NCBI GenBank assembly: GCA_963738025.1
Contig: CAVTWA010000051.1
Span: forward strand, 186,001-250,000
DNA length: 64,000 nucleotides
Direction: 5' to 3'
Origin: 20CM-2-55-15 sp963738025
GTDB taxonomy: Bacteria > Acidobacteriota > Terriglobia > 20CM-2-55-15
The notes below the pieces were generated by a model. The model worked only from the letters and a program-made list of their open reading frames with translations, searched no databases and was not told the origin of the DNA. Shown here in pieces: positions 9,817 to 18,782 of this stretch (position 1 is the first letter of the stretch; the number at the start of each line of letters is the position of its first letter). The translations under genes were made by a program, and so were the position numbers.

Positions 9817-10062
9817 TTGTAGGCGCGGTCTATGACTGCGCGTATTTCGCAGATTACAGGTAACGGCGCGGTCTTAGACCAGACGTGTCCAAGAATAAAT
9901 CGGACAAAAAGGCTCCAGAGCTTGTGTGGCAAAGCCAACTGAGGCGCAATCGGATTCCCCGCCTAACTTAGGCGGGGACTGGTCCAACAGCTTGTCAGCC
10001 TAACCAGGTTTACATCGCATCCACTATATTCAAACCTTTGCGGGTCTATTTTGGATAGCGAT
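9817..10062. repeat. R1 element copy, right end degenerate
   Basis: The left end TGTAGGCGCGGTCTATGAC is followed by a second GGCGCGGTC, GTGTCCAAGA and the R4 palindrome at 9956-9978. It ends with AACCAGGTTTACATCGCATC...TTCAAACCTTT, the inverse of the internal segment seen near the left end of the 20.8 kb copy. It therefore combines parts of the element in rearranged order. It fills the gap between the molbindin gene and the RluA gene. Confidence 0.75.
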
Positions 10063-10137
10063 CCATCTAATCGGGGGATCGCCATCTGAAATGCCGAATT
10101 TGGCGATTCAGGCAACCGTCGCGAATTATAATTGCTG

Positions 10138-11014
10138 ATGGTCACTCGCCCGTCCCGCCTCTATCTTCCTAAATTCGACCGTGCCCCGGAGACGATATTC
10201 GAGTACCTGCTCGCGCGTTTCCCACAAGTGCGTTCGAGCGTCTGGCGGGATCGGATTTCCCGGGGGACCGTTACGTTGAGTGACGGCACCGCCGTCGAAG
10301 AGCGTTCATCGTACCGTCATGGGATAACTGTGTTTTACCGCAAGGAGGTTCCATCGGAACCTGATCCACCCGAAGATCCGGTACTTATCTATCGTGACGA
10401 CGAGATCGTCGTTGTCGACAAACCGCACGGTATGCCCGTGACTCCCTCCGGAGATCATGTCGAACGGTCTCTGCTCGTGCGACTTCAAAGGATGCTGGGA
10501 TTGCCGGACCTCAATCCCGTACACCGGCTCGACCGGGAAACTGCAGGATTGCTTCTGTTCACCGTCAATCGGGAAACGCGGGCGCAGTATCATGCTCTGT
10601 TTGCCGAAGCGCGCGTCGAGCGAGAGTATGTCGCGGTGGCGCGCGTCGAGGCTGCTGTTGAACCAGACCCATTGGCGCATCGAGAACCGGATCGAGCCTG
10701 GTGAGCCGTGGTACCTGCAGCGCATCGTCGAGGGCAAGATCAACGCCATCACGGAAATTGAATTGGTGGACGTGCGATCGGGATTCGGGCGCTTTCAACT
10801 GTTTCCGGGAACCGGCAAGAAACATCAATTGCGTATTCATATGTCATCCATCGGGTGTCCAATCGCCGGCGATGTCTTTTATCCCACGATCAGGGAGCAG
10901 CGCGTTGGCGATCCGCCAATGCAACTTATCGCCAGGCGTCTTGCGTTCATCGATCCGTTGAACGGAACCCCGCGTACCTTTATCTCTTCGAGGAACTTGA
11001 TAGAACTTTCATGA
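10138..11014 (+). pseudogene. RluA-family pseudouridine synthase, apparent +1 frameshift
   Basis: The enzyme family isomerises uridine to pseudouridine in rRNA or tRNA. The N-terminal half has an S4-like segment and the catalytic HRLDRETAG motif (Asp nucleophile). After EREYVAVARVEAA the frame is lost, and THWRIENRIEPGEPW, TGKKHQLRIHM and the rest continue one frame over to a stop at 11012-11014. Deleting one C from the CCC at 10668-10670 restores about 291 residues. The ATG at 10138 is preferred to a TTG two codons earlier. The stop overlaps the ABC-F ATG (ATGA), so the two genes are probably cotranscribed. Confidence 0.85.
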
Positions 11015-12649
11015 TTTCCCTGTCTCACATCGGCAAACAGTACGGCCGCCAGATTCTCTTTGTGGACGCATCTTTCCAGCTCAATCCGGGCGAGAAGGTC
11101 GGTCTGGTCGGTCCCAACGGCTCGGGCAAGACGACTCTGTTCCGCATGATCACTGGCGAGGAATCGCCGGACGAAGGCAGCGTCACCGTACCGAAGCAGC
11201 TGACGATCGGCTATTTCCGCCAGGATGTCGAGGAGATGTCGGGCCGTTCCGTCCTGGATGAGGCGATTGCCGGAAGCGGCCGGATCGGTGATCTTCACCA
11301 CGAACTCGAAGCGCTGCAACACGGCTATGGGCGATCCTGCTCAGGCGGACAGAATGGACGATATTCTCGAGCGCTTCGGTGAGGTCCAGGAAGAATACGA
11401 GCACCTCGGCGGCTACTCGCTCGAGAGCCAGGCGCGCGAAGTGCTGCTCGGACTGGGTTTCGATAACGAACGCATCGATGGCGATGTGGGCGAGTTGTCC
11501 GGCGGCTGGAAAATGCGGGTCGCGATGGCGCGGGTGCTGCTCGGCCGTCCGGACGTCTTATTGATGGATGAACCGACGAACCATCTCGATATCGAGTCGA
11601 TCGTCTGGCTCGAAAACTTCATCAAGTCGCTTCCGGGCGCTCTGCTGATGACGTCTCACGACCGCGAGTTCATGAATCGGGTGGTCGGCAAAATCGCCGA
11701 GATCGATGAGGGAGAGATTACCGTCTATTCCGGTAACTACGACTTTTATCTGAGAGAGCGGCAGATTCGCGAGACGAATCGCGAAGCGGCTTACGCCCGC
11801 CAGCAGGCCATGCTGGCCAAAGAACAGCGTTTTATCGAACGATTCGCCGCGCACGCCGCCAAGGCTGCGCAGGTCCAGAGCCGTGTGAAGGCCCTGGACA
11901 AGATCGAAAAAATCGAACTGCCGAAAAAGCGGCGCGTGGTGAAGTTCGAGTTCCGGCAGCCGGCGCGGTCCGGCGATCAGGTGGTCGCGCTGGAAGACAT
12001 TCACAAAGCGTATGGACGACGCGTCGTTTACGACGGGTTGAGTCTGAATATCCGGCGCGGCGAAAGATGGTGCGTAATGGGCAAGAACGGCGCCGGCAAG
12101 TCAACGTTGTTGAAAATTGTTTCCGGGGCGATTGCTCCCGATTCGGGGGCGGTTCGTCTCGGTGCAAGTCTGACGATGGGATATTTTGCGCAACAGGCTC
12201 TCGACCTGCTGAACCCGGACCTCACCATCGAGGAACAGCTTCATCGCGACTTTCCGGACGAGACGATCGGGTCTCTGCGCAGCCTTGCCGGTGCGTTCCA
12301 GTTTTCCGGAGACGACGTGGATAAGAAAATCCGCGCGCTCTCAGGCGGGGAGAAGACCCGCCTGGTCATGGCCCGAATGCTGATGTATCCGCCGAACTTT
12401 CTCGTGCTCGATGAACCCACGAACCACCTGGATGTCGCCACCAAAGAGATGTTGATCGATGCGCTGAAAGATTTTGACGGGACGATGCTGTTCGTCTCGC
12501 ACGACCGCACGTTTCTGCGTGGCCTCAGCAACCGCGTGCTGGAACTGGGCGGCGAGTCCGGCACGGATGCTGAACCGCATGTCTATCCCGGTTCCTACAT
12601 CGAGTATGTCGCGCGGACCGGACACGAAGCCCCCGGCGTGCATCATTGA
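11011..12649 (+). pseudogene. ABC-F family ATPase (Uup/YheS type), apparent +1 frameshift
   Basis: The product has two soluble ABC domains and no membrane segments, the ABC-F layout of proteins that act on ribosomes. The first domain shows Walker A GPNGSGKTT, signature LSGGW and Walker B LLMDEPTNHLD. The linker is lysine/arginine rich (residues around KALDKIEKIELPKKRR). The second domain has GKNGAGKST, LSGGEKTR and LVLDEPTNHLD. The frame shifts near 11323, and deleting one G of the GG there gives ELEALQHAMGDPAQADRMD, as expected. The restored length is about 545 residues. Its start overlaps the RluA stop. Confidence 0.9.
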
Positions 12650-12659
12650 GCGAGCCCTT

Positions 12660-12917
12660 CTAGGTTTTCAATGCGGCGATACGGTTGTCGATGTCGGCCA
12701 GCGCCGCGGTGAGTTGCGCTTTGCGTGCAGGATGAGCGGTGCGTTCCAGGGCGCGGACGGTTTCTGTGCGCGCCAGTTGCAGGGATTGAAGCTGGCGCTC
12801 CAACTCCGGGTTCTCAATGGCGGGTTTGCGTGCACGTTGCCGATTTTGCTGGAGCTCTTCCATGCGCTCCTGAATTCGCGCTTCGTTGTCGATAAGTCCT
12901 TCGCCGGAATCACCCAT
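12660..12917 (-). CDS. Small coiled-coil hypothetical protein
   Basis: The 85-residue frame is rich in Glu, Arg, Gln and Leu with heptad-like spacing (ERMEELQQNRQRARK, LERQLQSLQLARTETVRALE), so it is predicted to be a soluble helical hairpin. It converges with the ABC-F gene, with 10 bases between the stops. No clear ribosome site is visible upstream, where the R3 palindrome begins eight bases away. I recognise no family. Confidence 0.5.
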   Translation of the reverse strand: MGDSGEGLIDNEARIQERMEELQQNRQRARKPAIENPELERQLQSLQLARTETVRALERTAHPARKAQLTAALADIDNRIAALKT

Positions 12918-12924
12918 AGTTTTT

Positions 12925-12990
12925 GATAAGCCACGAATTGAACGAATTTAACGAATTGAATTCGTTTAATTCGTTCAATTCGTGGCTTAT
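12925..12990. repeat. R3 palindrome, copy 1
   Basis: A near-perfect inverted repeat about 66 bp long has an arm beginning GATAAGCCACGAATTGAACG and carries internal repeats of AACGAATT. It lies between two minus-strand genes. Confidence 0.9.
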
Positions 12991-13002
12991 TTCTCTCTTC
13001 AT

Positions 13003-13768
13003 TCAGTGTAGCACCTCGTCGGGGATCTGCGGGTGTCCCGGCATTGTTTCCGGATCCATCGGCTTCAGGGCAGTTTCTTTGTTCTCGCGGTTCAAAAAAA
13101 TCCAGTCATAGAATCCCGCGGATATTACTTTCAGTGTCACGGCAGCTGTAGTCTTGTTTTCCCAGAACCATCCATGAATTCCGGAGCTCGGCGCGATAAA
13201 CGTGCCGTGTCCCTGATCCTGGCCGACCTGGTTGTCGATGTCGTAGGTTTCGTAATAGTCGGTTCCTTCTTTGCCCGCGGGTTTCACATTGGGCTCGCCG
13301 TGAAATTCAAAAAGAAGTTTGCTGGTCGCGGACCACGAGTAGACGAGGCCCCGCGCCTTTCTTCATGTTGTATTTGATTTCGACGCCTTCTCCGGCCTTC
13401 AGTGTGATTTCCCGCGAATCCATTTTGTAGACCTTGGTTTGCGGGATGAAGGTTCCTTTCAGCCGCGGCGCTCCGCCGTCAGTTGCAGGCTCCAGCACCG
13501 GCACAATCGTGGGGAGCGCGTCCTCTTTTTTGCCCGAGGCAGCCGGGGCCGGTGTTTTCGCAGCGTCTGCTTTGGCGAGGTCCATCAACCGCAAGGCTTT
13601 GCCTGTTCCGAGAGGATCGATTCCATATTCGGCCGGGAGGACTGCCGTTACCAGCAGGATAACCGCGACAACCAGCGCCACGATGGTGGCCGTCACGATC
13701 GCCCTGAGGGAAGGCGGTTCGACATCCGCGACTATATTGTCATTGTCAGTGATTAATTGTTTGCTCAT
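13003..13768 (-). pseudogene. Single-pass membrane anchor protein partnered with HupE, apparent +1 frameshift
   Basis: The N-terminal part has a membrane helix (about residues 24-45, IVTATIVALVVAVILLVTAV) followed by LPAEYGIDPLGTG, the hallmark I associate with a transmembrane anchor protein found next to HupE/UreJ genes. A periplasmic beta-rich domain follows. The frame breaks in the CCCC run at 13349-13352; removing one base gives KKGAGLVYSWSATSKLLF and leads into the second part (HGTFIAPSSGIHGWFWENKT) ending at 13003. Restored length is about 254 residues. Its ATG overlaps the stop of the HupE gene by four bases, so the pair is cotranslated. Confidence 0.8.
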
Positions 13769-14463
13769 TGTGCAACCAGGTATCCCGTGAGTTGATATCC
13801 GACCAGCACGAAGCCGCCGATCATCAAAAGTGTGTTTGTCGCAAAAGCGTGCTGCAGAAATCCGCGGTGAGTCCGCCAGTAGCTCAGTGCGATCAGCACA
13901 GCCGTCAGCGCGAGCACCTGTCCGATTTCGACACCCACGTTAAAACTGACGATATTTGCGATCAGGCCTGTTTTCGCCAGGGTGAACTCCTGCAGTTTCG
14001 TGGCGAGACCGAAGCCATGGAACAGACCGAAAATCAGGACCGCCAGCCGCGTGCTGGGCTGAAAACCGAAAAGCCGCTTGAAACCGTCCATATTGTCGAA
14101 GGCTTTGTATACGACGGAAAAACCGATGATGGCATCGATGACATACGGGTTCGCGTGGACGCCTCCCAGGACGCCACCGAGTAACGTGATGCTGTGGCCT
14201 ATCGTGAACAGGCTCACGTACTGGACGACATCTGTCAATTTGTACAGAAAGAAGATCACACCGACCAGGAACAAGAGATGGTCGTAGCCCGTCACCATGT
14301 GTTTTGCGCCAAGATACAAAAAGGGCGCGATCGCCGCGCCGGTGTTCGATTGCACGAACACGGCATCCCGCTTTGACACATTGTGAGCAGAAGCAATTGC
14401 AGGCAGGATCAGAATGACAAGCAACACAGCGGTAATTTGCGCCAACCGTATACGTGAAGCCAC
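13765..14463 (-). CDS. HupE/UreJ family membrane protein
   Basis: I chose GTG 14463 because a GGGGGGACC ribosome-site-like run precedes it and a signal-like segment follows; a longer frame to 14613 would overlap the divergent cytochrome gene. The 232-residue product has several membrane helices, with the family patterns GYDHLLFLVGVIFFL, FTIGHSITLL and LIFGLFHGFGLA, whose histidines could bind metal. HupE/UreJ proteins are linked to nickel or cobalt uptake, but this branch is not tied to a hydrogenase or urease here. The neighbours are an anchor protein and haem proteins. Confidence 0.85.
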   Translation of the reverse strand: MASRIRLAQITAVLLVILILPAIASAHNVSKRDAVFVQSNTGAAIAPFLYLGAKHMVTGYDHLLFLVGVIFFLYKLTDVVQYVSLFTIGHSITLLGGVLGGVHANPYVIDAIIGFSVVYKAFDNMDGFKRLFGFQPSTRLAVLIFGLFHGFGLATKLQEFTLAKTGLIANIVSFNVGVEIGQVLALTAVLIALSYWRTHRGFLQHAFATNTLLMIGGFVLVGYQLTGYLVAQ

Positions 14464-14601
14464 AGAAAGGTCCCCCCAGATGCCAAGCAAAGTAAGCAAT
14501 CGACTGAAACTTTGCAAATGACAAATTTTTAAGAAATTATTCAGAATCGGTGGATCTAAGATGTCGACTAGCATACACGAGTTACTGAAGGAGCTGCCGC
14601 T

Positions 14602-15171
14602 ATGCGATCTCATAGGCTTCCGATTGCGGTTTTGTTAGTCGCGCTTGCCGCGTGCAGCAAGCCCGCGCCACAGCCGGACCTTTTAAAGACAGCCACCATT
14701 AAGGACATCATGGATTCCATGGTCGATCCGAGTGGCGACTACATGTTTGAAGCGGTTGCCGAGATCGCTGATGAGCACGGAATTACGCAAAAGGCGCCGA
14801 AGACCGATGAGGAATGGGAAGAGGTCCGGCGTCGCTCGCTCGTTTTGCTTGAAGCGCCCAACCTTTTGACCATGGAGGGCCGGAAAGTTGCGCAGCCCGC
14901 AGAGCGTTCCAAGAATCCTCAGGTTGAGCTTCAGCCGGAGGAAATCCAGAAGCTCGTCGATGGCGATCGTCCGAGCTTTTTCCGCCGGGCGCGAAAACTG
15001 CAAGATGCGGCGGCGCAGGCGTTGAAGGCAGTGGACGCGAAGGACAAGGATGCGCTGTTTCAGGCCATCGGGAGTATCGATAAAGCCTGTGAAAATTGTC
15101 ACCTGCATTACTGGTATCCGAACGATCAACGTGCCCAGCAGGCCGCGAAGGAAGATGGGATCGTCGATTGA
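14602..15171 (+). CDS. Cytochrome c'-like lipoprotein 1
   Basis: A lipoprotein signal peptide ends in LVALAAC. The mature 170-residue helical protein carries one haem-binding motif close to the C terminus, ACENCHLHYWYP, the position used by cytochrome c' four-helix proteins. A conserved block TIKDIMDSMVDPSGDYMFEAV lies near the N terminus. A GAAGGAG site precedes ATG 14602. It forms a tandem pair with the next gene, 25 bases apart. Likely role: periplasmic electron transfer or gas binding, inferred from family only. Confidence 0.8.
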   Translation: MRSHRLPIAVLLVALAACSKPAPQPDLLKTATIKDIMDSMVDPSGDYMFEAVAEIADEHGITQKAPKTDEEWEEVRRRSLVLLEAPNLLTMEGRKVAQPAERSKNPQVELQPEEIQKLVDGDRPSFFRRARKLQDAAAQALKAVDAKDKDALFQAIGSIDKACENCHLHYWYPNDQRAQQAAKEDGIVD

Positions 15172-15196
15172 GCATCGTAAACTTAAGGAGGATTGA

Positions 15197-15802
15197 ATGA
15201 AAAGCTTTCGAAAAGTTCTTTTGGCCGGAGCGTTGCTCGCACTGGCCTGTTCGTGCGCGTCGCAGCAGCCGCAAGCGGATCAAAAGCAATCGGCTGCCCA
15301 GCAGCCGGAATACCGCACGACAGCGACAGTGAAAGACATCATGGACGCGTTCGTCGACCCGGGCTCGGACTATATATGGGATTCGGTCGAGACCACCGTC
15401 AGTGCGAAAGGCGTGGAAGAGAAAGCGCCGCACACGGACGAGGAATGGAAACAGGTCCGCAACCACGCCATCATGCTTCTGGAAGCCACTAATTTGTTGC
15501 AGATGCCCGGACGCCACGTCGCGCAGGCCGGAGAAAAAGCCGATGATCCGAAGGTCGAACTGGCGCCCGAACAGATCGAGACGCTTATTAATAATGACCG
15601 CGCCGCCTGGATCAAGTATGCGCATGGCCTGCACGATGCCACGCTGGCAGCCCTAAAAGCGGCCGAAGATAAGGATAAGGACAAACTACTGGATGTGGGC
15701 AACGGCATCGACGAAGCCTGTGAAAAATGCCATCTCCAGTATTGGTATCCGAATGAGCGGAGACCGGAAGCGGCCCCGAGCGAGCGAAAGGGTTCGGACT
15801 AG
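15197..15802 (+). CDS. Cytochrome c'-like lipoprotein 2
   Basis: This is a paralogue of the preceding gene (201 residues). It has a lipobox LALACSC, the shared block TVKDIMDAFVDPGSDYIWDSV and haem motif ACEKCHLQYWYPNE. A Lys/Asp-rich helix (AAEDKDKDKLLDV) precedes the haem site. The start ATG 15197 follows AAGGAGG. The two genes are close enough to be one transcript and most likely arose by tandem duplication. Confidence 0.82.
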   Translation: MKSFRKVLLAGALLALACSCASQQPQADQKQSAAQQPEYRTTATVKDIMDAFVDPGSDYIWDSVETTVSAKGVEEKAPHTDEEWKQVRNHAIMLLEATNLLQMPGRHVAQAGEKADDPKVELAPEQIETLINNDRAAWIKYAHGLHDATLAALKAAEDKDKDKLLDVGNGIDEACEKCHLQYWYPNERRPEAAPSERKGSD

Positions 15803-15830
15803 TGACTTCACCGATTGCAGTGGTTCGCAC

Positions 15831-15919
15831 ATGTAGTCGCGGGCTTCAGCCCGCGTTTGGGTGCGGATAACTCCAACATTATTCGATAGCTGAACGCGGG
15901 CTGAAGCCCGCGACTACAT
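15831..15919. repeat. Long inverted repeat between convergent cytochrome genes
   Basis: Two perfect 27-bp inverted arms (left at 15831-15857, beginning ATGTAGTCGCGGGCTTCAGC; right at 15893-15919) enclose a 35-bp loop. Each arm is itself nearly palindromic (CGCGGGCTTCAGCCCGCG). It sits between the stops of two convergent genes and could act as a bidirectional terminator, although no U-tract follows. Confidence 0.9.
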
Positions 15920-15921
15920 AG

Positions 15922-16494
15922 CTACTGGCAGCGGGCTGCCAGATTCGGCTTCTCGCGATACTTATCGTGGCAGTTCGCGCATGCCGTTGTCATGACATCG
16001 GCGGCATCGACGATTTTGTCCTGATTCTTCGCTTGCGCGGCCTTGTAAACGGCGACGCCGGCATCCCGCAAGCCTTGCACGAATTTGTTCCAGTCCGCAT
16101 TCTGCAGGGGGACGGCGCGTCCGTTTGAACACTTGCGTCCCGGAATCGTCAGCAGGTTGGCAGATTCATACAGAGCCAGTGCGCTGTTTTCGACCGCCTC
16201 CCATTTCCCATACGTACTCGCCAGCGGATCCGTGGCTAATGACGGGTCGCTGGCGGGTTTGACCTCCGCCGGATTCTGACTCTGTGCTGCAAAGATGACG
16301 TTCGCGTTCGGATATAAAATCCCCTTCATCAGTTGCGACAAAGTGGCCATAACGGGAGCCGATGACGCCGAGGCGCCACGCGCCGGGGCAGCGCCGCGCG
16401 CTGGAGTTTGAGGAGCCGCACCACGTTGCGGCGTTTGTGCACTAACCAGTGTGGTCAATGAAACGACTAGCAAAAGCAGTCTGATGATTCGCAT
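15922..16494 (-). CDS. Cytochrome c'-like periplasmic protein 3
   Basis: The 190-residue product has a signal peptide ending near LVSAQ, an Ala/Arg/Gly/Pro-rich linker (PQRGAAPQTPARGAAPARGA) and a helical domain with haem motif ACANCHDKYR near the C terminus. The TLSQLMKGILYPNANVIFAAQ block corresponds to the IMDSMVDP block of the two lipoproteins, so this is a more distant paralogue. It lacks a lipobox and should be soluble. It converges on the other two genes. Confidence 0.8.
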   Translation of the reverse strand: MRIIRLLLLVVSLTTLVSAQTPQRGAAPQTPARGAAPARGASASSAPVMATLSQLMKGILYPNANVIFAAQSQNPAEVKPASDPSLATDPLASTYGKWEAVENSALALYESANLLTIPGRKCSNGRAVPLQNADWNKFVQGLRDAGVAVYKAAQAKNQDKIVDAADVMTTACANCHDKYREKPNLAARCQ

Positions 16495-16609
16495 ACACGG
16501 ATTTTCTGTATTCCCGCCAGAGAAGTCACCTTAAAACATCCTGAATTATTAGTCAGCGAACCCAAACCACGGCATGCGCCGCTGCCCAGCGTGCTAGACT
16601 TTTTGCTCT

Positions 16610-17593
16610 ATGGAATACGTCAATCTTGGACCGACTGGACTCAAAGTATCGCGCCTGTGCCTGGGCGCGATGACCTACGGCTCGAAACAATGGCGGCCCT
16701 GGATCCTTGAAGAGGAAGAAGCTCGCCCTTTCATTCGCAAAGCGCTGGAATTTGGCATCAATTATTTCGACACCGCGGATATGTATTCGACAGGCAAGAG
16801 CGAGGAAGTGCTTGGCCGGGCGTTGAAGGATTTCGCACCGGGAAGGGATCGCATCGTCATGGCCACGAAGGTGTACATGCCGATGAGCGACGATCCGAAC
16901 GATCGTGGATTATCGCGCAAGCACATCATGCATTCGATCGACAACAGCCTTCGGCGCCTGGGCACCGATTACGTCGATCTTTACCAGATCCATCGTTTCG
17001 ATGCGACGACGCCTGTGGAGGAAACGCTGCGCGCCCTGGACGACATTGTCCGTGCCGGAAAAGCGCTGTATATCGGCGCATCGGCGATGTATGCCTGGCA
17101 GTTCATGAAAATGCTTGCCGCCTCCGACCGCATGGGAGTGGCGCGATTCAGCACGATGCAGAATTATTACAACATCATTTACCGCGAAGAAGAACGCGAG
17201 ATGTTCCCGCTCTGCCGTTCCGAGGGCATCGCTATCACTCCGTTCAGTCCTCTGGCGCGCGGATTTGTCGTCGGTAATCGCCGTAAAGAAGACTATGGAG
17301 AAACGGTGCGCGCGAAAACCGATGAGTACTCCCGCCGGCAGTATTACCGCTCGGAAGATTTCGCAATTGTCGAGCGACTGAGCGAAGTCGCGAAGAAGCG
17401 CGGCCTGAACAATGCTCAGGTCGCGCTGGCCTGGGTTTTGCACCAGCCCGGCGTTACCGCTCCGATTATCGGGGCGAGCAAGCAGGGCCACCTCGAGGAT
17501 GCGATCAAGGCACTGAGCGTGAAACTCGAAGCGGATGAGTTGAAGTATCTATCGGAGTTGTACAAGCCGCGCAGCGTGCTCGCGAACGTGTAA
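16610..17593 (+). CDS. Aldo/keto reductase
   Basis: This 327-residue NADPH-dependent oxidoreductase has a TIM-barrel sequence with the catalytic tetrad Asp54, Tyr59, Lys87 and His128 (FDTADMY, MATKVY, YQIHR). The C-terminal cofactor region contains PIIGASKQGHLEDAI. It resembles the YajO/Tas-like group with a single-domain fold. The substrate is not predictable. The gene is monocistronic, diverging from the third cytochrome gene and followed by an R2 repeat. Confidence 0.93.
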   Translation: MEYVNLGPTGLKVSRLCLGAMTYGSKQWRPWILEEEEARPFIRKALEFGINYFDTADMYSTGKSEEVLGRALKDFAPGRDRIVMATKVYMPMSDDPNDRGLSRKHIMHSIDNSLRRLGTDYVDLYQIHRFDATTPVEETLRALDDIVRAGKALYIGASAMYAWQFMKMLAASDRMGVARFSTMQNYYNIIYREEEREMFPLCRSEGIAITPFSPLARGFVVGNRRKEDYGETVRAKTDEYSRRQYYRSEDFAIVERLSEVAKKRGLNNAQVALAWVLHQPGVTAPIIGASKQGHLEDAIKALSVKLEADELKYLSELYKPRSVLANV

Positions 17594-17603
17594 CTAAGAA
17601 AAT

Positions 17604-17910
17604 CAGCCAGCCACAAGAAGGCACAAAAAGCTTAGCGCGGCTACGCCGCAACCGTACAGCGGAAGGATGTGTGCGTGGTACCCAAATGTTTTGATGTGAA
17701 AGTGAGGGAGTCCAATCCCCGCCTGAGTTAGGCGGGGTGCCGCCCCGCCTTCGCTGCGCGAAGGATCCCCGCCTGACTCAGGCGGGGACTTCCCCGATTT
17801 CTATATCCTGCCGAAAAATCAACTCGGACAAACAGGAAAGGGTTTGTCGTTTTCTTACAGCCTTGTTACACAAAAAGGAATCAGACTTCTTGATCCTTTT
17901 TGTGGCTGAT
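17604..17910. repeat. R2 element copy A
   Basis: An element of about 300 bp has left end AATCAGCCAGCCACAAGAAG and an inverted right end CCTTTTTGTGGCTGAT. It shares GGCTTAGCGCGGCTACGCCG-like and AAATGTTTTGATGTGAAAGT segments with the 37.9 kb copy. It carries two R4-type palindromes at about 17716-17737 and 17766-17788. It separates the reductase from the convergent outer-membrane gene. Confidence 0.75.
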
Positions 17911-17914
17911 CCTC

Positions 17915-18670
17915 TTAGTTCAAGTCACGCGACAAAATGAGTTTCAGCGTCAGTTTATCGGAACTGGCAGTCACCCCGACTCCGACACCGGCCTCGACGT
18001 CGATGCCCTTCACCGAATGGTCGGCGACAAAATAGAACTGATGCCATTGGTCGTGGAAAGTATTGATACTGCGGAGCGCGCCATAATCGCCGTACTCCTC
18101 GAGGCCCAACGTCCATTGCGGTGAGAACTTGTGCGCCACGCGCGTCGATGGTGCGAAATCGAGGTTTTTGAAGCCGATGTAGGAATTATCCAGAATGGGA
18201 TTGATGATAATGTCCGTTCCATTCAGGTGCCAGCCGATGATCGGCCGGATTTCGGAGGTAAACCGCTTTTCATCCCACTGCTTCGCGTTGTAGCTGAATT
18301 CGAAATTTGCGCCGTAAAAGAATTTACGTTCATCGGCTTTCGGTACGGCGAACAGGGTTCGAAGCTTGAACCCGTTCAGCGATGATCCGTAATCTTTCGT
18401 AAAGCTGTAGAGCGGCATGTACAGGCCAAGTTCGAACCACTTGTTGACGCCATATGCCCACTCGGGAACGCCAACATAGGCGTGATTCGAGATGAGGCCG
18501 CCGGGAAAAGCAGGCGTCTTTTGCCCGATCGGCGTGAAATTCTGATGCCATGTCAGATTGAATTTACCCGGTTCGGCCAGACCGCCGTCGTAGACCTGGA
18601 TCTCGTCGGTCTGCGCAGCAGCGATCATGGGAAACAACGTCAATGCGAGCAGGATACCAAGTGCTTTCAT
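17915..18670 (-). CDS. Predicted outer-membrane beta-barrel protein
   Basis: The 251-residue protein has a signal peptide cleaved near IAAAQT, then alternating aromatic beta strands (FNLTWHQNFTPIG, WFELGLYMPLYSF, FFYGANFEFSY) typical of an outer-membrane barrel. I recognise no named family. It is transcribed alone, convergent with the aldo/keto reductase, and its stop lies five bases past the R2 element. Confidence 0.7.
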   Translation of the reverse strand: MKALGILLALTLFPMIAAAQTDEIQVYDGGLAEPGKFNLTWHQNFTPIGQKTPAFPGGLISNHAYVGVPEWAYGVNKWFELGLYMPLYSFTKDYGSSLNGFKLRTLFAVPKADERKFFYGANFEFSYNAKQWDEKRFTSEIRPIIGWHLNGTDIIINPILDNSYIGFKNLDFAPSTRVAHKFSPQWTLGLEEYGDYGALRSINTFHDQWHQFYFVADHSVKGIDVEAGVGVGVTASSDKLTLKLILSRDLN

Positions 18671-18782
18671 TTAGCTCCTCACCGAAAAGTTTGGCGACTA
18701 TAAGTCGTTGAGCCCGCGCCGTCAACCGGATCGATGTTGGTGATGAAACTCATTCTCTTTTGTGCGGTACAATTGATGGGTT

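Noticed and set aside
10660..10675. Programmed ribosomal frameshift in RluA and similar genes
   Set aside because: No slippery heptamer with downstream structure was found at the sites; the junctions differ between genes and four of six lie in G/C runs, so indel error or decay is more likely.
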